A stretch of DNA of 64,000 nucleotides, taken from NCBI RefSeq assembly GCF_025950235.1, contig NZ_JAPDDT010000004.1:124001-188000 (forward strand), read 5' to 3'. The notes under the pieces are model-generated. The model was given only the letters and a program-made list of their open reading frames with translations, did not search any database and was not told the origin of the DNA. Each line of letters begins with the position of its first letter. Positions within the stretch are counted from its first letter, which is position 1. Below, piece by piece: positions 44,852 through 54,390 of the stretch. This DNA comes from Luteolibacter arcticus. Its GTDB lineage: Bacteria > Verrucomicrobiota > Verrucomicrobiia > Verrucomicrobiales > Akkermansiaceae. Made by a program: the position numbers and the translations under genes.

Positions 44852-45337
44852 ATGACCCTGCCGCGCTTGTTTGCCATCGCCATTCTTTCGCTGACTCCCG
44901 GGCTCACCGCCCACGCCGGCGGGAAGAAAGGCGAGAATTCAGGCATCTCCTTCCACCTGCAGGGCGACCCTTCGGACAATCCGAAGATGATCTTCGAGCA
45001 GAACACCGCGGGCAAGCAGGTCGTCTATCGCCGCAATCCCGACTTCATGACCAAGGACGTCGCCGCCTTCAATTCTTTCCCATCGCAGGATGGCCAGGGC
45101 TTCGGCGTGGTGCTCCAACTCAAGCCTTCCGCCAAGAACCGGCTTGCCGCCCTCACCAGCGCCAACATCGACCGCTGGATGCTCGCCATGGTCAACGGCC
45201 GCAAGGTCGACGCCGTGATCATCGACAAGCAGGTGGAGGATGGCTACCTGGTGATCTGGAAGGGCATCGGCCAAGCCGAAATCGACGCTTTCGACACCCA
45301 GGTTCCCCGCATCGGGGAAAAGAAGCCCCGACGCTGA
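44852..45337 (+). CDS. Secreted SecD-P1-head-like protein
   Basis: 161 aa with a signal peptide (LFAIAILSLTPGLTAHA). The central region GFGVVLQLKPSAKNRLAALT, ANIDRWMLAMVNGRKVDAV resembles the head subdomain of SecD P1, where GVSF.LT...A..F..LT..N.G..LAIV.DG.V...P is usual. Here it stands alone, without SecD membrane helices. It is followed 7 bp later by the M23 peptidase, so an envelope role is likely. Assignment is by pattern only. Confidence 0.6.
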   Translation: MTLPRLFAIAILSLTPGLTAHAGGKKGENSGISFHLQGDPSDNPKMIFEQNTAGKQVVYRRNPDFMTKDVAAFNSFPSQDGQGFGVVLQLKPSAKNRLAALTSANIDRWMLAMVNGRKVDAVIIDKQVEDGYLVIWKGIGQAEIDAFDTQVPRIGEKKPRR

Positions 45338-45344
45338 TCCCGAC

Positions 45345-46406
45345 ATGCTCCGCACGCTCGCCCTCGCCGCCGCATTCCTGACTCCCCTGTTCGCCGTCGA
45401 GCTCCAGCTCCCGACGGAGAATCATCATCTCTTCACCGGCGAGCCGGAGAAGTTCTACATGTATGTGGACCGCACCTTCGAGGGAGAAACCTCGAAGCCG
45501 TGGGAAGGTGGCAGCTTCGGCTTCGTCCGCACCCCGATCCGCATCGGCCAGGATGTGGTGCTGACGAAGTTCCACGAGGGCGTCGATATCCAGCCGGACA
45601 AGCGCGACAAGGCCGGCAATCCGCTCGACCTGATCATGTCGGTCTCCGATGGCACCGTTGTTCACTCCAGCAATGTCGCCGGCCGCTCGAACTACGGGAA
45701 GTACGTCGTGGTGGAGCACCGCTTCGAGGGCGACGCCTTTTACAGCGTCTATGCCCACCTCGCCGAGGTGACGGCGAAGCCGGGCGACGCCGTGAAGAAG
45801 GGCTCCGTGCTCGGACGCATGGGCTACACCGGGGCCGGCATCGACCGCACCCGCGCTCACCTCCACTTGGAGATGTGCCTGCTGATGAGCGGAAACTTCG
45901 AGGGCTGGCACCACGCCTTCTCCGGCGGCACGAATTTCCACGGCAACTTCAACGGCATGAACCTGGCTGGCATGGACGTCGCCGGATTGTTCCTCGCCCA
46001 CCAGAAGAACCCGGAACTTCGCGTCCAGGACTTCGTTCTCAACAGCCCCGCGTATTTCAAGGTGACCATCCCGCGCGACGGGGCGTGGAATTTCGCCGAG
46101 CGTCACCGCTGGATGGTGAAGGGCGACATGAATGCGCCATCGCCCTCGTGGGAACTCTCCTTCACCGCCACCGGCCTCATCAATGGCATCACACCGAGCC
46201 CGCGTCCGGTCGCCGAGCCGGTGGTCACCGCCGTGCGCAACTCGCGCATCGGCCACCGCCACCTGACCCGCGGCCTGATCGATGGCACCGGCAACGGCGC
46301 CGCGCTGACCCGCTCCGGCAAGCAACTCATCGCGCTGCTGACCGACGATTTCCCGACGCCGGCCGCCACGACTCCGGCGACCCACACGACCCCCGGAAGC
46401 CAGTAA
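45345..46406 (+). CDS. M23 (LytM-type) metallopeptidase, secreted
   Basis: 353 aa with a signal peptide (LRTLALAAAFLTPLFA). Zinc-binding motifs are HEGVDI (H..xD) and HLHLE near the end of the domain; YGKYVVVEHRF and VLGRMGYTGAGIDRTRAH are usual around them. LytM-type enzymes cut peptidoglycan cross-links. A ~130-residue C-terminal extension follows (from NLAGMDVAGLF), ending in a Pro/Thr tail. Both metal motifs are intact, so activity is expected. Confidence 0.88.
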   Translation: MLRTLALAAAFLTPLFAVELQLPTENHHLFTGEPEKFYMYVDRTFEGETSKPWEGGSFGFVRTPIRIGQDVVLTKFHEGVDIQPDKRDKAGNPLDLIMSVSDGTVVHSSNVAGRSNYGKYVVVEHRFEGDAFYSVYAHLAEVTAKPGDAVKKGSVLGRMGYTGAGIDRTRAHLHLEMCLLMSGNFEGWHHAFSGGTNFHGNFNGMNLAGMDVAGLFLAHQKNPELRVQDFVLNSPAYFKVTIPRDGAWNFAERHRWMVKGDMNAPSPSWELSFTATGLINGITPSPRPVAEPVVTAVRNSRIGHRHLTRGLIDGTGNGAALTRSGKQLIALLTDDFPTPAATTPATHTTPGSQ

Positions 46407-46465
46407 CGGGAACTTCCCAAGGGTTGGCACTTGGCACTTCTCATTTGGAACTTTTAGCTCCCGGC

Positions 46466-46924
46466 ATGGATTCCATCCTCGCCCGCATCGAAAGCCTCGG
46501 CCACAAGCTCCCCGAAGTCCCCGTCCCCGTCGCCGCCTACGTCAACTGCGTCCGCAGCGGCAACCTCCTCTTCCTCTCCGGCGGCCTGCCGATCGACGGC
46601 GACCGCAAGGTGATCGGCAAGGTGCCGGCCGACGTGTCGATCGAGGAAGCGCAGGAAGGTGCCCGCATCATCATCCTCAACCGCCTCGCCGTGGTGAAGC
46701 AGGAGATTGGCTCTCTCGACAAGGTGAAGCAGATCGTCGCGCTCAACGGCTTCGTGAGTTCCGCCCCGGACTTCTACGGCCACCCGCAGGTGGTCAACGG
46801 TGCCAGCGAACTGCTCATCGAAATCTTCGGCGAGAAGGGAAAGCACTCCCGCACCGCCCTCGGCGCGGCCGCCCTGCCGCTCAATGTCGCGGTGGAAATC
46901 AATTTGATCGTGGAAGTGGAGTAA
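46466..46924 (+). CDS. RidA/YjgF family protein
   Basis: 152 aa. RidA-like landmarks: SGNLLFLSGGLPID, EEAQEGARIIILNRLAVVKQ, IVALNGFVSSAPDFYGHPQV and the substrate-binding Arg in HSRTALGAAALPLNVAVEIN. The RTALGAA variant places it in the YjgH/TdcF-like branch rather than canonical RidA, which usually has RS.V.V..LP. Probable imine/enamine deaminase or a paralogue of unknown substrate. Confidence 0.88.
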   Translation: MDSILARIESLGHKLPEVPVPVAAYVNCVRSGNLLFLSGGLPIDGDRKVIGKVPADVSIEEAQEGARIIILNRLAVVKQEIGSLDKVKQIVALNGFVSSAPDFYGHPQVVNGASELLIEIFGEKGKHSRTALGAAALPLNVAVEINLIVEVE

Positions 46925-46927
46925 GGA

Positions 46928-46971
46928 GTGTCGACATTCTGTCGACACGGCGTGGACAGAAATGTCCACGC
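46928..46971. repeat. Pair of adjacent perfect hairpins upstream of tatD
   Basis: GTGTCGAC-ATTCT-GTCGACAC (46928-46948) is followed by GCGTGGAC-AGAAAT-GTCCACGC (46950-46971). Both stems are perfect 8-mers and differ mainly by CGAC/GGAC. They sit between RidA and TatD. An ATG at 46962 lies in the second stem, so the TatD start is placed at 46983. Confidence 0.65.
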
Positions 46972-46982
46972 GCCTTAACGCT

Positions 46983-47771
46983 ATGCCCCTCCACGACTCC
47001 CACAATCACCTCCAGCGCTTCGCGGATCCCGCAAGGATCATCGCCGAAATGCGCGCCGCCGGAGTGGAGGGATGCGTGGTGAACGGCACCGGAGAAGACG
47101 ACTGGGAGCAGGTCGCCGCACTGGCGGAAGCGTTCCCGGATTTCGTCCGCCCCGCCTTCGGCCTGCATCCATGGAAGGCCCACCTCGCCTCGCCCGCTTG
47201 GGCTGACATGTTAGAGAGCCATCTCGACCGCTTTACCAACGCATCGGTGGGCGAGATCGGGCTGGACGGCTGGGTCGCAGATCCGCCGCTGGAAACACAG
47301 CGACCGGTATTCCTGCGCCAACTGGCCTTGGCCCGCGCTCGAGGACTCCCGGTGACCATCCACGCGCTGAAGGCATGGGACCCGCTGTTCGATGCCTTGA
47401 AGGCGGAGCCTCCACCAGAGCGCTTCCTCCTCCATTCATTCGGCGGCTCCACCGAATTGGCAAAACGTCTCGCCGACCTCGGAGCGTGGTTCTCCTTCTC
47501 CGGCTACTTCCTCCATCCGCGAAAGGCCAAGGTTCTCGACGCCTTCCGCGCAGTCCCGCAAGACCGGCTCCTATTGGAAACCGACGGACCCGACATGCTG
47601 CCACCGGACGAGTTGGTGTCTCATCCCCTCCCCGACGGCAAAAACCACCCGGCGAATTTGCCACGCATTGGAGAAGGACTGGCAGAAGCACTCGAAATGC
47701 CCTTCAACCAACTTGCGGAACTCACCCGCGCAAACCACGCCCGCTTCTTCGACCTCGCGCCTCTTCCTTAA
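46983..47771 (+). CDS. TatD family metal-dependent hydrolase
   Basis: 262 aa from ATG 46983 (MPLHDSHNHLQRF); a longer start at 46962 lies inside a hairpin. HxH metal motif (DSHNHL), GEIGLDGW with the conserved Glu, LHSFGGS with a metal-binding His, and LLETDGPDM with the Asp ligand are all present. TatD enzymes are 3'-5' deoxyribonucleases or related. The stop overlaps the convergent gene by 4 bp. Confidence 0.9.
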   Translation: MPLHDSHNHLQRFADPARIIAEMRAAGVEGCVVNGTGEDDWEQVAALAEAFPDFVRPAFGLHPWKAHLASPAWADMLESHLDRFTNASVGEIGLDGWVADPPLETQRPVFLRQLALARARGLPVTIHALKAWDPLFDALKAEPPPERFLLHSFGGSTELAKRLADLGAWFSFSGYFLHPRKAKVLDAFRAVPQDRLLLETDGPDMLPPDELVSHPLPDGKNHPANLPRIGEGLAEALEMPFNQLAELTRANHARFFDLAPLP

Positions 47772-48328
47772 TTCGCCGCTTCTAACAGCGCATCCACCTC
47801 CCGGTGCCAGCCGCGATCACGGATTTGCATCACGACCTCGTCCCAGGCAGGAATCACCAGTCCGTCCGCCGCGATCTGCTCATAGTCCGGAGGGAACTCC
47901 TGCTCATCCCCTAGCGCCTGCTGCGACAGATAAAAGCAGGCCCACGCCCGCCAAGCGCGGATCTCCTTCCGCTCCCCGCTGACCCTCGTCGCCAAGTGCT
48001 GGAAGTGGCGGACCGGGTTTCCCACAAATCGCCCCTCGGGACGGTGACGCAGCATCCACACCAGCACGCCGTAAGGAGGCGGCTGCCTCTGCAAAATCTC
48101 CTCGTCGCCTCGAAGATCAGCCATGAAAGCCTTGTTGAGCTGAAGGATCGCCTGCGCCGGCTTGCCCTCGCGCCACAGCGACTGGGCGTAGCAGAGCGCC
48201 GCGAAGTAGTAGCGGTCGCACTTCGCCGGCCCGAGGGCCCGCGTGATCATGTGCCCGTGAGGATGACTCACCTCCGGCAGCCCCGGACAAGCAGGGACGG
48301 GAAAGATCTCGGATACAGGCGGCTCCAT
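47768..48328 (-). CDS. Conserved hypothetical protein
   Basis: 186 aa from ATG 48328; a TTG 30 bp upstream is possible but weak. Helix-rich cytoplasmic protein with DRYYFAALCYAQSLWREGKP, AILQLNKAFMADLRGDE, RAWRAWACFYLSQQALG and WHREVDALLEAAN. The pattern suggests TPR-like or DUF309-like helical pairs, but I do not recognise a family. Overlaps the tatD end by 4 bp. Confidence 0.75.
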   Translation of the reverse strand: MEPPVSEIFPVPACPGLPEVSHPHGHMITRALGPAKCDRYYFAALCYAQSLWREGKPAQAILQLNKAFMADLRGDEEILQRQPPPYGVLVWMLRHRPEGRFVGNPVRHFQHLATRVSGERKEIRAWRAWACFYLSQQALGDEQEFPPDYEQIAADGLVIPAWDEVVMQIRDRGWHREVDALLEAAN

Positions 48329-48470
48329 CGGCGAGCCCAGTTGTGCAATTTTCTCCAACCTAGCAAGCGGATCGGACGTAAACTCCCGCGAGTTGAAAGC
48401 TCCTTGAACCCGGGGACGTTTCAGGCAAACCGCCTCCCGCTACCGCTTTCATCAGGAAACATGTTTTAAA

Positions 48471-51400
48471 ATGCGATTTCGTCCAAAATTCTCTAGCTCA
48501 TGGATCGCGTTGGCAGGATGCCTCGGGCTTCTCTCCTGCGATTCCTCCACGCGCAGGGAGACGGCCACGGGATCTCCATCCGCACCCGCGGAGGACACCG
48601 CGCAGCCCGCGACACCAAAGATTTCCCTCCCGGAGACGGTTTCCTTCAACGAGCACGTCCAGCCGATCCTCTCCGAGTATTGCTACCACTGCCACGGGCC
48701 GGACTCGGGAACCCGCGAGCCAAAATCCGCGCCACTCCGCCTGGACATCGAGAAGGAAGCCTTCGCCGTGCGCGAGGATGGCAAGCCGGTCATCGTGAAG
48801 GGCCAGCCGGACCAGTCCATGCTGGTGAAGCTGATCCACGAGCAGGACCCGCAGAAAATCATGCCGCCGCCCGCGTCCCACAAGACGCTGAATCCGGAGC
48901 AGATCGCGCTCTTGGAAAAGTGGATCGCGCAGGGCGCGCCCTATGAAGCCCACTGGTCCTTCATCCCGGCGAAGCGGCCGGAACTGCCGGAATCCGGCAA
49001 GGATTGGGCGGCGAACCCGATCGACCGCTTCATCGCCGACAAGCTGGCCCAAAACGGCCTGAAGCCGAATCCCGCGGAAGACCCGGCTCGCTTCTACCGC
49101 CGCCTGCATCTCGACCTCACCGGTCTGCCGCCGTCCCCGGAGGAAGTGAAAGCCTTCACCTGGGACAAGCTCGATACCGAGGTGGACCGCCTGCTCGCGA
49201 CCACCGCCAGCGCCGAGCACTTCGCCCGCCAGTGGCTCGATGCCGCTCGCTACGCCGACACCCACGGCATCCACATCGACAACTATCGCGCAATCTGGCC
49301 TTACCGCGACTGGGTGGTGCGCGCCTTCCAGGCTAACATGCCGTGGGACCAATTCACCACCGAGCAGATGGCCGGCGACCTCCTGCCGGACCACACGCTC
49401 GACCAGCAGGTCGCCACCGGCTTCAACCGCTGCCTCGCCACCACCGGCGAGGGCGGCGCGATCGCAGAGGAATACGACGCAATCTATGCGAAGGACCGCG
49501 TGGAAACGGTCTCCGCCGTCTGGCTCGGCCTCACCACCGGCTGCGCCGCCTGCCACGACCACAAGTTCGACCCGATCTCCACGAAGGAGTTCTACTCGCT
49601 GACATCGTTCTTCCGGAACACCCCGATGTCCGCGCTTGATGGCAACAACGCCGAGCACCCGCCGAATGTCTTCGTGCCACTGGTGGAAGACCGCGAGCGC
49701 TGGGGATCGCTGGCCGGCGAGATTTCCGGAACGGACAAGGCGCTCGCCGACCGCGGCAAGGCGGCTCGCCCCGAGTTCGATGCCTGGCTCGCGAATGCCA
49801 CCATCGCGCCGCCTCGGGAAATCGATTCCACCTTGGCCCTGCACCTGCCGCTGACCGAATCCGAAGGACCTCTCCGCGGACTCGTCGATGGCCAATCACG
49901 CGAGTGGCAGGCCAACCTTTCCCGCATCGACGCACCACTCGGCAAGGCCCCGCTGGTGAGCGATGCCCCGGTGGACCTCGGCGACCTCGCCAGCTTCTCA
50001 CGCGGCGACCGCGTCACCTACGGAGGCTTCATCCGGATCGAGGGAACCCCGACCGGCGCGGTGATCGCGCGGATGAATCCGGCCGAGTCCTTCCGCGGCT
50101 GGGACCTCTACTTGCAAGGCGGCCGGCCCGCCTCTCACGTCATCGACTCGTGGGACAAGTCCGCCAATAAGATCGTCGCGCCGAATCCGCTGAAGCCCGG
50201 CCAATGGCATCACGTGATGGTTACCTTCGACGGCACCCGTTCTGGCAATTATGCAAATGAGATCTACGTGGACGGCAAGCGGGTCGGTGCGAAGCTCTAC
50301 CCTAACAGCGTCGGCGGCACGATCGAGACCAAGGTTCCGCTCCGCCTCGGCTCGCGCGACAACAACGACTCGAAGCTCAATGGCAAGGTCGCCCTCCAGG
50401 ACTTCCGCTTCTACCGCCGCCTGCTCGCCCCCGCGGAGATCCAGGGCTTGGCGCAGAACAGCCTGCTCCAGCAAATCGCAGCGCTGCCGGCCGACCAGCG
50501 GACGAAGCAGCAGTTGGACGCCCTGTTCCAATACTACCTCGCCAATATCGATGCGCCAACCCGGGACCTGCGGGTGAAACTCGACGCACTGAAGACCGAG
50601 CAGTCGACGTTGCGCAGCCGCGGCTCCGTCTCGCTGGTCATGGCAGAGAAAAAGGGCGAACCCTTCGCACACGTGCTCACCCGCGGAGTGTATTCGGACA
50701 AGGGCGAAAAGGTCGGACCTACGACGCCCGCCGTACTTCCCCCGATGCCCGCCGATGCACCGAAGAACCGCCTCGGCCTCGCCCGCTGGTTGAATGACCC
50801 GGCCAACCCCCTGCCCGCCCGCGTGACGATGAACCGCGCATGGTACTATCTCTTCGGCACCGGCATCGTGGAGACGAATGACGACTTCGGCATCATGGGC
50901 GCACGCCCCAGCCACCCGAAGCTGCTCGATTGGCTCGCTGCCGAGTTCGTCGATTCGAAGTGGAACTACCGCCACATGGTGAAGCTGATGGTGACCTCGT
51001 CCGCTTACCGGCAGTCCGGTGTCGTCTCGGCGGACAAACTGGAAAAGGATCCCTCGAATCGCCTCATCTCCCGCGGTCCACGCTACCGGATGGATGCCGA
51101 GTTGATCCGCGATTCCGCCCTTTCTGCTGCCGGTCTGCTTTCAGAAAAAGTCGGCGGCCCGCCGGTGAAGCCCTACCAGCCCGAAGGCATCTGGGAGGCC
51201 GTGGCAATGCCGCAGTCCAACACGAAGAACTACCGCCCCGACAAGGGCGAAGCACTCTACCGTCGATCAATCTACACCTTCTGGAAGCGCACCGCGCCGC
51301 ATCCCGCGATGGAAATTCTCAATGCGCCGAGCCGCGAGGTCTTCTGCGTCCGCCGCGACCGCACCAACACGCCGCTGCAGGCCTTCGTCACCATGAATGA

Positions 51401-51710
51401 TCCGCAATTCGTCGAGGCCTCGCGACGTCTCGCGGAGAACGCCATGAAGGCCTCCGCGGACCCGCAGGCACGACTCGACTTCATCAGCGCCCGCTTGCTC
51501 TCCCGCACGCTCAACGACCGCGAACGGAAGCTCGCGCTCGATGTCCAAGGCACGGCCCTCGCCGCTTACAAAGCCGACGCCAAGCAAGCGCAGGCACTGA
51601 TCGCCAACGGCGAGACCAAGGCCGACCCGGCGCTCGACGCTCCCGAACTCGCGGCCTGGACACTCGTTTCCAGCCAGCTTCTCAATCTCGACGAAACACT
51701 CAACAAGTAG
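48471..51710 (+). CDS. Cytochrome-c / DUF1549 / LamG / DUF1553 protein, copy B
   Basis: 1079 aa. A lipoprotein-type leader (WIALAGCLGLLSC) suggests outer-membrane anchoring, which copy A lacks. Haem motifs are CYHCHGPDSG and CAACHDHKFDP. DUF1549 includes RQWLDAARYADTHGIHIDN. A LamG-like segment has GQWHHVMVTFDG and RLGSRDNNDSKLNGKVALQD. DUF1553 contains NRLGLARWLNDPANPLPARV and NTPLQAFVTMNDPQFVEASR. The stop is 6 bp before the DUF1501 start. It is the close inverted paralogue of 13191-16439. Function unknown. Confidence 0.91.
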   Translation: MRFRPKFSSSWIALAGCLGLLSCDSSTRRETATGSPSAPAEDTAQPATPKISLPETVSFNEHVQPILSEYCYHCHGPDSGTREPKSAPLRLDIEKEAFAVREDGKPVIVKGQPDQSMLVKLIHEQDPQKIMPPPASHKTLNPEQIALLEKWIAQGAPYEAHWSFIPAKRPELPESGKDWAANPIDRFIADKLAQNGLKPNPAEDPARFYRRLHLDLTGLPPSPEEVKAFTWDKLDTEVDRLLATTASAEHFARQWLDAARYADTHGIHIDNYRAIWPYRDWVVRAFQANMPWDQFTTEQMAGDLLPDHTLDQQVATGFNRCLATTGEGGAIAEEYDAIYAKDRVETVSAVWLGLTTGCAACHDHKFDPISTKEFYSLTSFFRNTPMSALDGNNAEHPPNVFVPLVEDRERWGSLAGEISGTDKALADRGKAARPEFDAWLANATIAPPREIDSTLALHLPLTESEGPLRGLVDGQSREWQANLSRIDAPLGKAPLVSDAPVDLGDLASFSRGDRVTYGGFIRIEGTPTGAVIARMNPAESFRGWDLYLQGGRPASHVIDSWDKSANKIVAPNPLKPGQWHHVMVTFDGTRSGNYANEIYVDGKRVGAKLYPNSVGGTIETKVPLRLGSRDNNDSKLNGKVALQDFRFYRRLLAPAEIQGLAQNSLLQQIAALPADQRTKQQLDALFQYYLANIDAPTRDLRVKLDALKTEQSTLRSRGSVSLVMAEKKGEPFAHVLTRGVYSDKGEKVGPTTPAVLPPMPADAPKNRLGLARWLNDPANPLPARVTMNRAWYYLFGTGIVETNDDFGIMGARPSHPKLLDWLAAEFVDSKWNYRHMVKLMVTSSAYRQSGVVSADKLEKDPSNRLISRGPRYRMDAELIRDSALSAAGLLSEKVGGPPVKPYQPEGIWEAVAMPQSNTKNYRPDKGEALYRRSIYTFWKRTAPHPAMEILNAPSREVFCVRRDRTNTPLQAFVTMNDPQFVEASRRLAENAMKASADPQARLDFISARLLSRTLNDRERKLALDVQGTALAAYKADAKQAQALIANGETKADPALDAPELAAWTLVSSQLLNLDETLNK

Positions 51711-51716
51711 TCCGCC

Positions 51717-53168
51717 ATGAACTCGATCACCGACTACAACGACGCCATCACGCGTCGCCAGTTCTTCCGGAAAAACGGCACCGGTCTCGGCGTGGCGGCC
51801 CTGTCCTCGCTGTTAGGAAGCGGACGCGCCTTTCCCGAAGTGATGCAGGAGGCGATGCCCCACATTGCCCCGAAGGCCAAGCGCGCGATCTACATCTCGC
51901 TCATTGGCGCGCCCTCGCAGCTCGACCTCTTCGACTACAAGCCGGATCTCAAGAAGCGCTTCAAGGAAGACCTCAAGGACTGGCTCGCCAAAGAGGGCCA
52001 GCGCCTCACCGGCATGACCTCGGGGCAAGCAGCCTTCCCGCTCGCGCCGACGATTTTCAAGTTCGCCCAGCACGGCCAGTCCGGCGCATGGATCAGCGAG
52101 CTGCTGCCATGGACCGCGAAGATGGCGGACGACATTTGCATCATCAAGTCGATGCATACCGAGGCGATCAACCACGAGCCCGCGAACCAGCTCGTCTACA
52201 CCGGCTCGATGCAGTCCGGCAAAGCCTCCATCGGCTCATGGCTGTCCTACGGCCTCGGCACCATGAACGAGGACCTGCCGACCTTCGTGGTGCTGCACGC
52301 CACCCACAGCTCGCCGTATGCGAACGTCCAGGCGATCTCCGCACGCCTGTGGGGCTCCGGCTACCTGCCGGGCAAGCACGCCGGCGTCGCATTGCGTTCG
52401 AAGGGCGATCCCGTCCTCTACCTGCAAGATGCCCCCGGCATCTCCCGCGATCTGCGCCGCAAGATGCTCGACGGCCTCAATGCGATGAACCAGCAGTCCT
52501 ACGAGACCGTCGGCGACCCGGAGATCCAGACTCGCATCCAGCAGTATGAAATGGCCTTCCGCATGCAGGCTTCGGTGCCGGAATTGGCCGACATGGCCGG
52601 CGAGCCCGAGCACGTGCTCGAACTCTACGGCAAGGACAGCAAGGTCGGCGGCACCTTCGCCGCCTCGGCACTGATGGCGCGGCGTTTGTTAGAACGCGGC
52701 ACCCGCTTCGTGCAGATCTTCCACCGCGGCTGGGACCAGCACGGCGACCTGCCGCGCGACCTCACCTCGCAGTGCAAGGACGTCGACCAAGGCATCTACG
52801 GCCTGATCCAGGATCTCAAGCAGCGCGGCATGCTGGACGACACGCTCGTCGTATTCGGCGGCGAATTCGGCCGCACCATCTACTGCCAGGGCGGACTCAG
52901 CGAAACCAACTACGGCCGCGACCATCACCCGCGCTGCTTCTCGCTCTGGATGGCCGGCGGCGGCATCAAGGGCGGGCAAGTTTATGGCGAGACCGACGAG
53001 ATGAGCTACAACATCGTCAAGAACCCGGTCCACATCCGCGACCTGCACGCGACCATGCTGCACCAGCTAGGACTCAGCCACGAGCGACTCACCTACAAGT
53101 TCCAAGGCCTCGACCAAAAACTCACCGGCGTCGAACCCGCGAAGGTCGTGAAGGACATCCTAGCCTAA
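51717..53168 (+). CDS. DUF1501 family protein, copy B
   Basis: 483 aa with a Tat-type leader ([18 protein letters not shown]). Same length and motifs as copy A at 11428-12879 ([50 protein letters not shown]), with mostly conservative differences. Tight spacing to the cytochrome gene is the standard arrangement for this pair and shows what copy A has lost. Probably exported by Tat; reaction unknown. Confidence 0.91.
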   Translation: MNSITDYNDAITRRQFFRKNGTGLGVAALSSLLGSGRAFPEVMQEAMPHIAPKAKRAIYISLIGAPSQLDLFDYKPDLKKRFKEDLKDWLAKEGQRLTGMTSGQAAFPLAPTIFKFAQHGQSGAWISELLPWTAKMADDICIIKSMHTEAINHEPANQLVYTGSMQSGKASIGSWLSYGLGTMNEDLPTFVVLHATHSSPYANVQAISARLWGSGYLPGKHAGVALRSKGDPVLYLQDAPGISRDLRRKMLDGLNAMNQQSYETVGDPEIQTRIQQYEMAFRMQASVPELADMAGEPEHVLELYGKDSKVGGTFAASALMARRLLERGTRFVQIFHRGWDQHGDLPRDLTSQCKDVDQGIYGLIQDLKQRGMLDDTLVVFGGEFGRTIYCQGGLSETNYGRDHHPRCFSLWMAGGGIKGGQVYGETDEMSYNIVKNPVHIRDLHATMLHQLGLSHERLTYKFQGLDQKLTGVEPAKVVKDILA

Positions 53169-53221
53169 CAGCCGCCCCGCATCGGTCGGCCCCACTGGCA
53201 GCGCCCCTTTCGCTCCCCCCT

Positions 53222-54328
53222 TCAACCCCGCGACCTCCTCCAACGCCGCCAAGCCAACGCCAACCCCGTCCACACCAGCGTAATCGCCGCGACCGCCGAA
53301 AGCCCGGCCAACAACTGCCCCGCCCAACCACCGGCCTCGCCCGTGTGAATCCACCGGATCCAAGTCCGCCAGCGTCGCCCGGCACTCTGGTCTTCAAATC
53401 GTTCCACCTTCCGCACCTCGCCACTCGCAAGATCGACCGTCACCACCTGGCGCAAGTCAGGCCGACCGCGGTGGCTATGGAACACCTGGAACACGCCTTC
53501 CTTCCCGCCACCCTGCGGGAACTGAAACTGGATCGACTGCCACCCCGGGCTCCGCCCCTGCACTGTCGCAAACGCCGCATTCCAACCCGTTGTGGAAATC
53601 GCCGCGGAAGCCATACCACCCGGCGGCGCGCCCTTCCCCTTGGGCGGGGGCGGATTCTCCCCGGCAAGGCGGAAGACCAGATTGTTCGCCCACGGGTAGC
53701 CAATCACCAGACCGGTGGACGTGATGACCAGCAAGGGAAGCGCGAACCAAATGCCGAGGACGTTGTGCCAGTTCCAATCCCGTGCGCGCCCCTTGAGTTG
53801 CCGCTGAAAGGTGGCAATGACCTTGACCCCCTGCCTCGTCCAGCGCTTGGGAATCCAGATGACGAGCCCGCTCAGGATCAGGAAAAAGAACACCAGCGCC
53901 GCGGCCGAGGTGATGTTCTTGCCGAGCTCCTGCGAATCGCTCTTCATCGCCAGCCAGCGGTGGAGGCCCGTCACGAATTGGAAGAACGCTCGCGTCTTCT
54001 TCGCTCCCTCGCCTAACACCACCCCGGTCTCGGGATGAACGAAGAGAGTCTTCTCCTTGCCGAATTGAAACGCCGCGGGCTGGGTGGCATCGGAGAAAAC
54101 CATGAGCCCGGTAGCCCCCTTCAAGTCAGACTGGCGAAGGGAAACGAGTCCTTCAGGGTTAGCGGGCTTGGTGGCTGGCTCGAGCTTGAAGCCATCCGTC
54201 GCTTCGGTGATCTGCCGCTCAAACGAAAGCAGCACCCCGGTGCTCGCCATCATCAGGATGAGCAACCCGGCCGAGACCCCGGCAACGAGGTGGGCCCAAA
54301 AGACGAGTTTTCTGATTCGCTGGAACAT
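53222..54328 (-). CDS. PepSY-associated TM protein (large, iron-reductase-like)
   Basis: 368 aa from ATG 54328. Four membrane segments: VFWAHLVAGVSAGLLILMMA at the N-terminus, ITSAAALVFFFLILSGLVIW, VLGIWFALPLLVITSTGLVI, and WAGQLLAGLSAVAAITLVWT near the end. His residues at the helix ends (WAHLVAG, LHRWLA, WNWHN, IHTGE) could bind haem, as in PepSY-type siderophore-iron reductases. Last gene of the minus-strand iron/flavin operon, 62 bp after apbE. Confidence 0.85.
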   Translation of the reverse strand: MFQRIRKLVFWAHLVAGVSAGLLILMMASTGVLLSFERQITEATDGFKLEPATKPANPEGLVSLRQSDLKGATGLMVFSDATQPAAFQFGKEKTLFVHPETGVVLGEGAKKTRAFFQFVTGLHRWLAMKSDSQELGKNITSAAALVFFFLILSGLVIWIPKRWTRQGVKVIATFQRQLKGRARDWNWHNVLGIWFALPLLVITSTGLVIGYPWANNLVFRLAGENPPPPKGKGAPPGGMASAAISTTGWNAAFATVQGRSPGWQSIQFQFPQGGGKEGVFQVFHSHRGRPDLRQVVTVDLASGEVRKVERFEDQSAGRRWRTWIRWIHTGEAGGWAGQLLAGLSAVAAITLVWTGLALAWRRWRRSRG

Positions 54329-54390
54329 GGCGGACGCAGCGCATGTGCCCGATGTGACCGCCGCTGACAATCGCGATTGTGGACAGCGCG

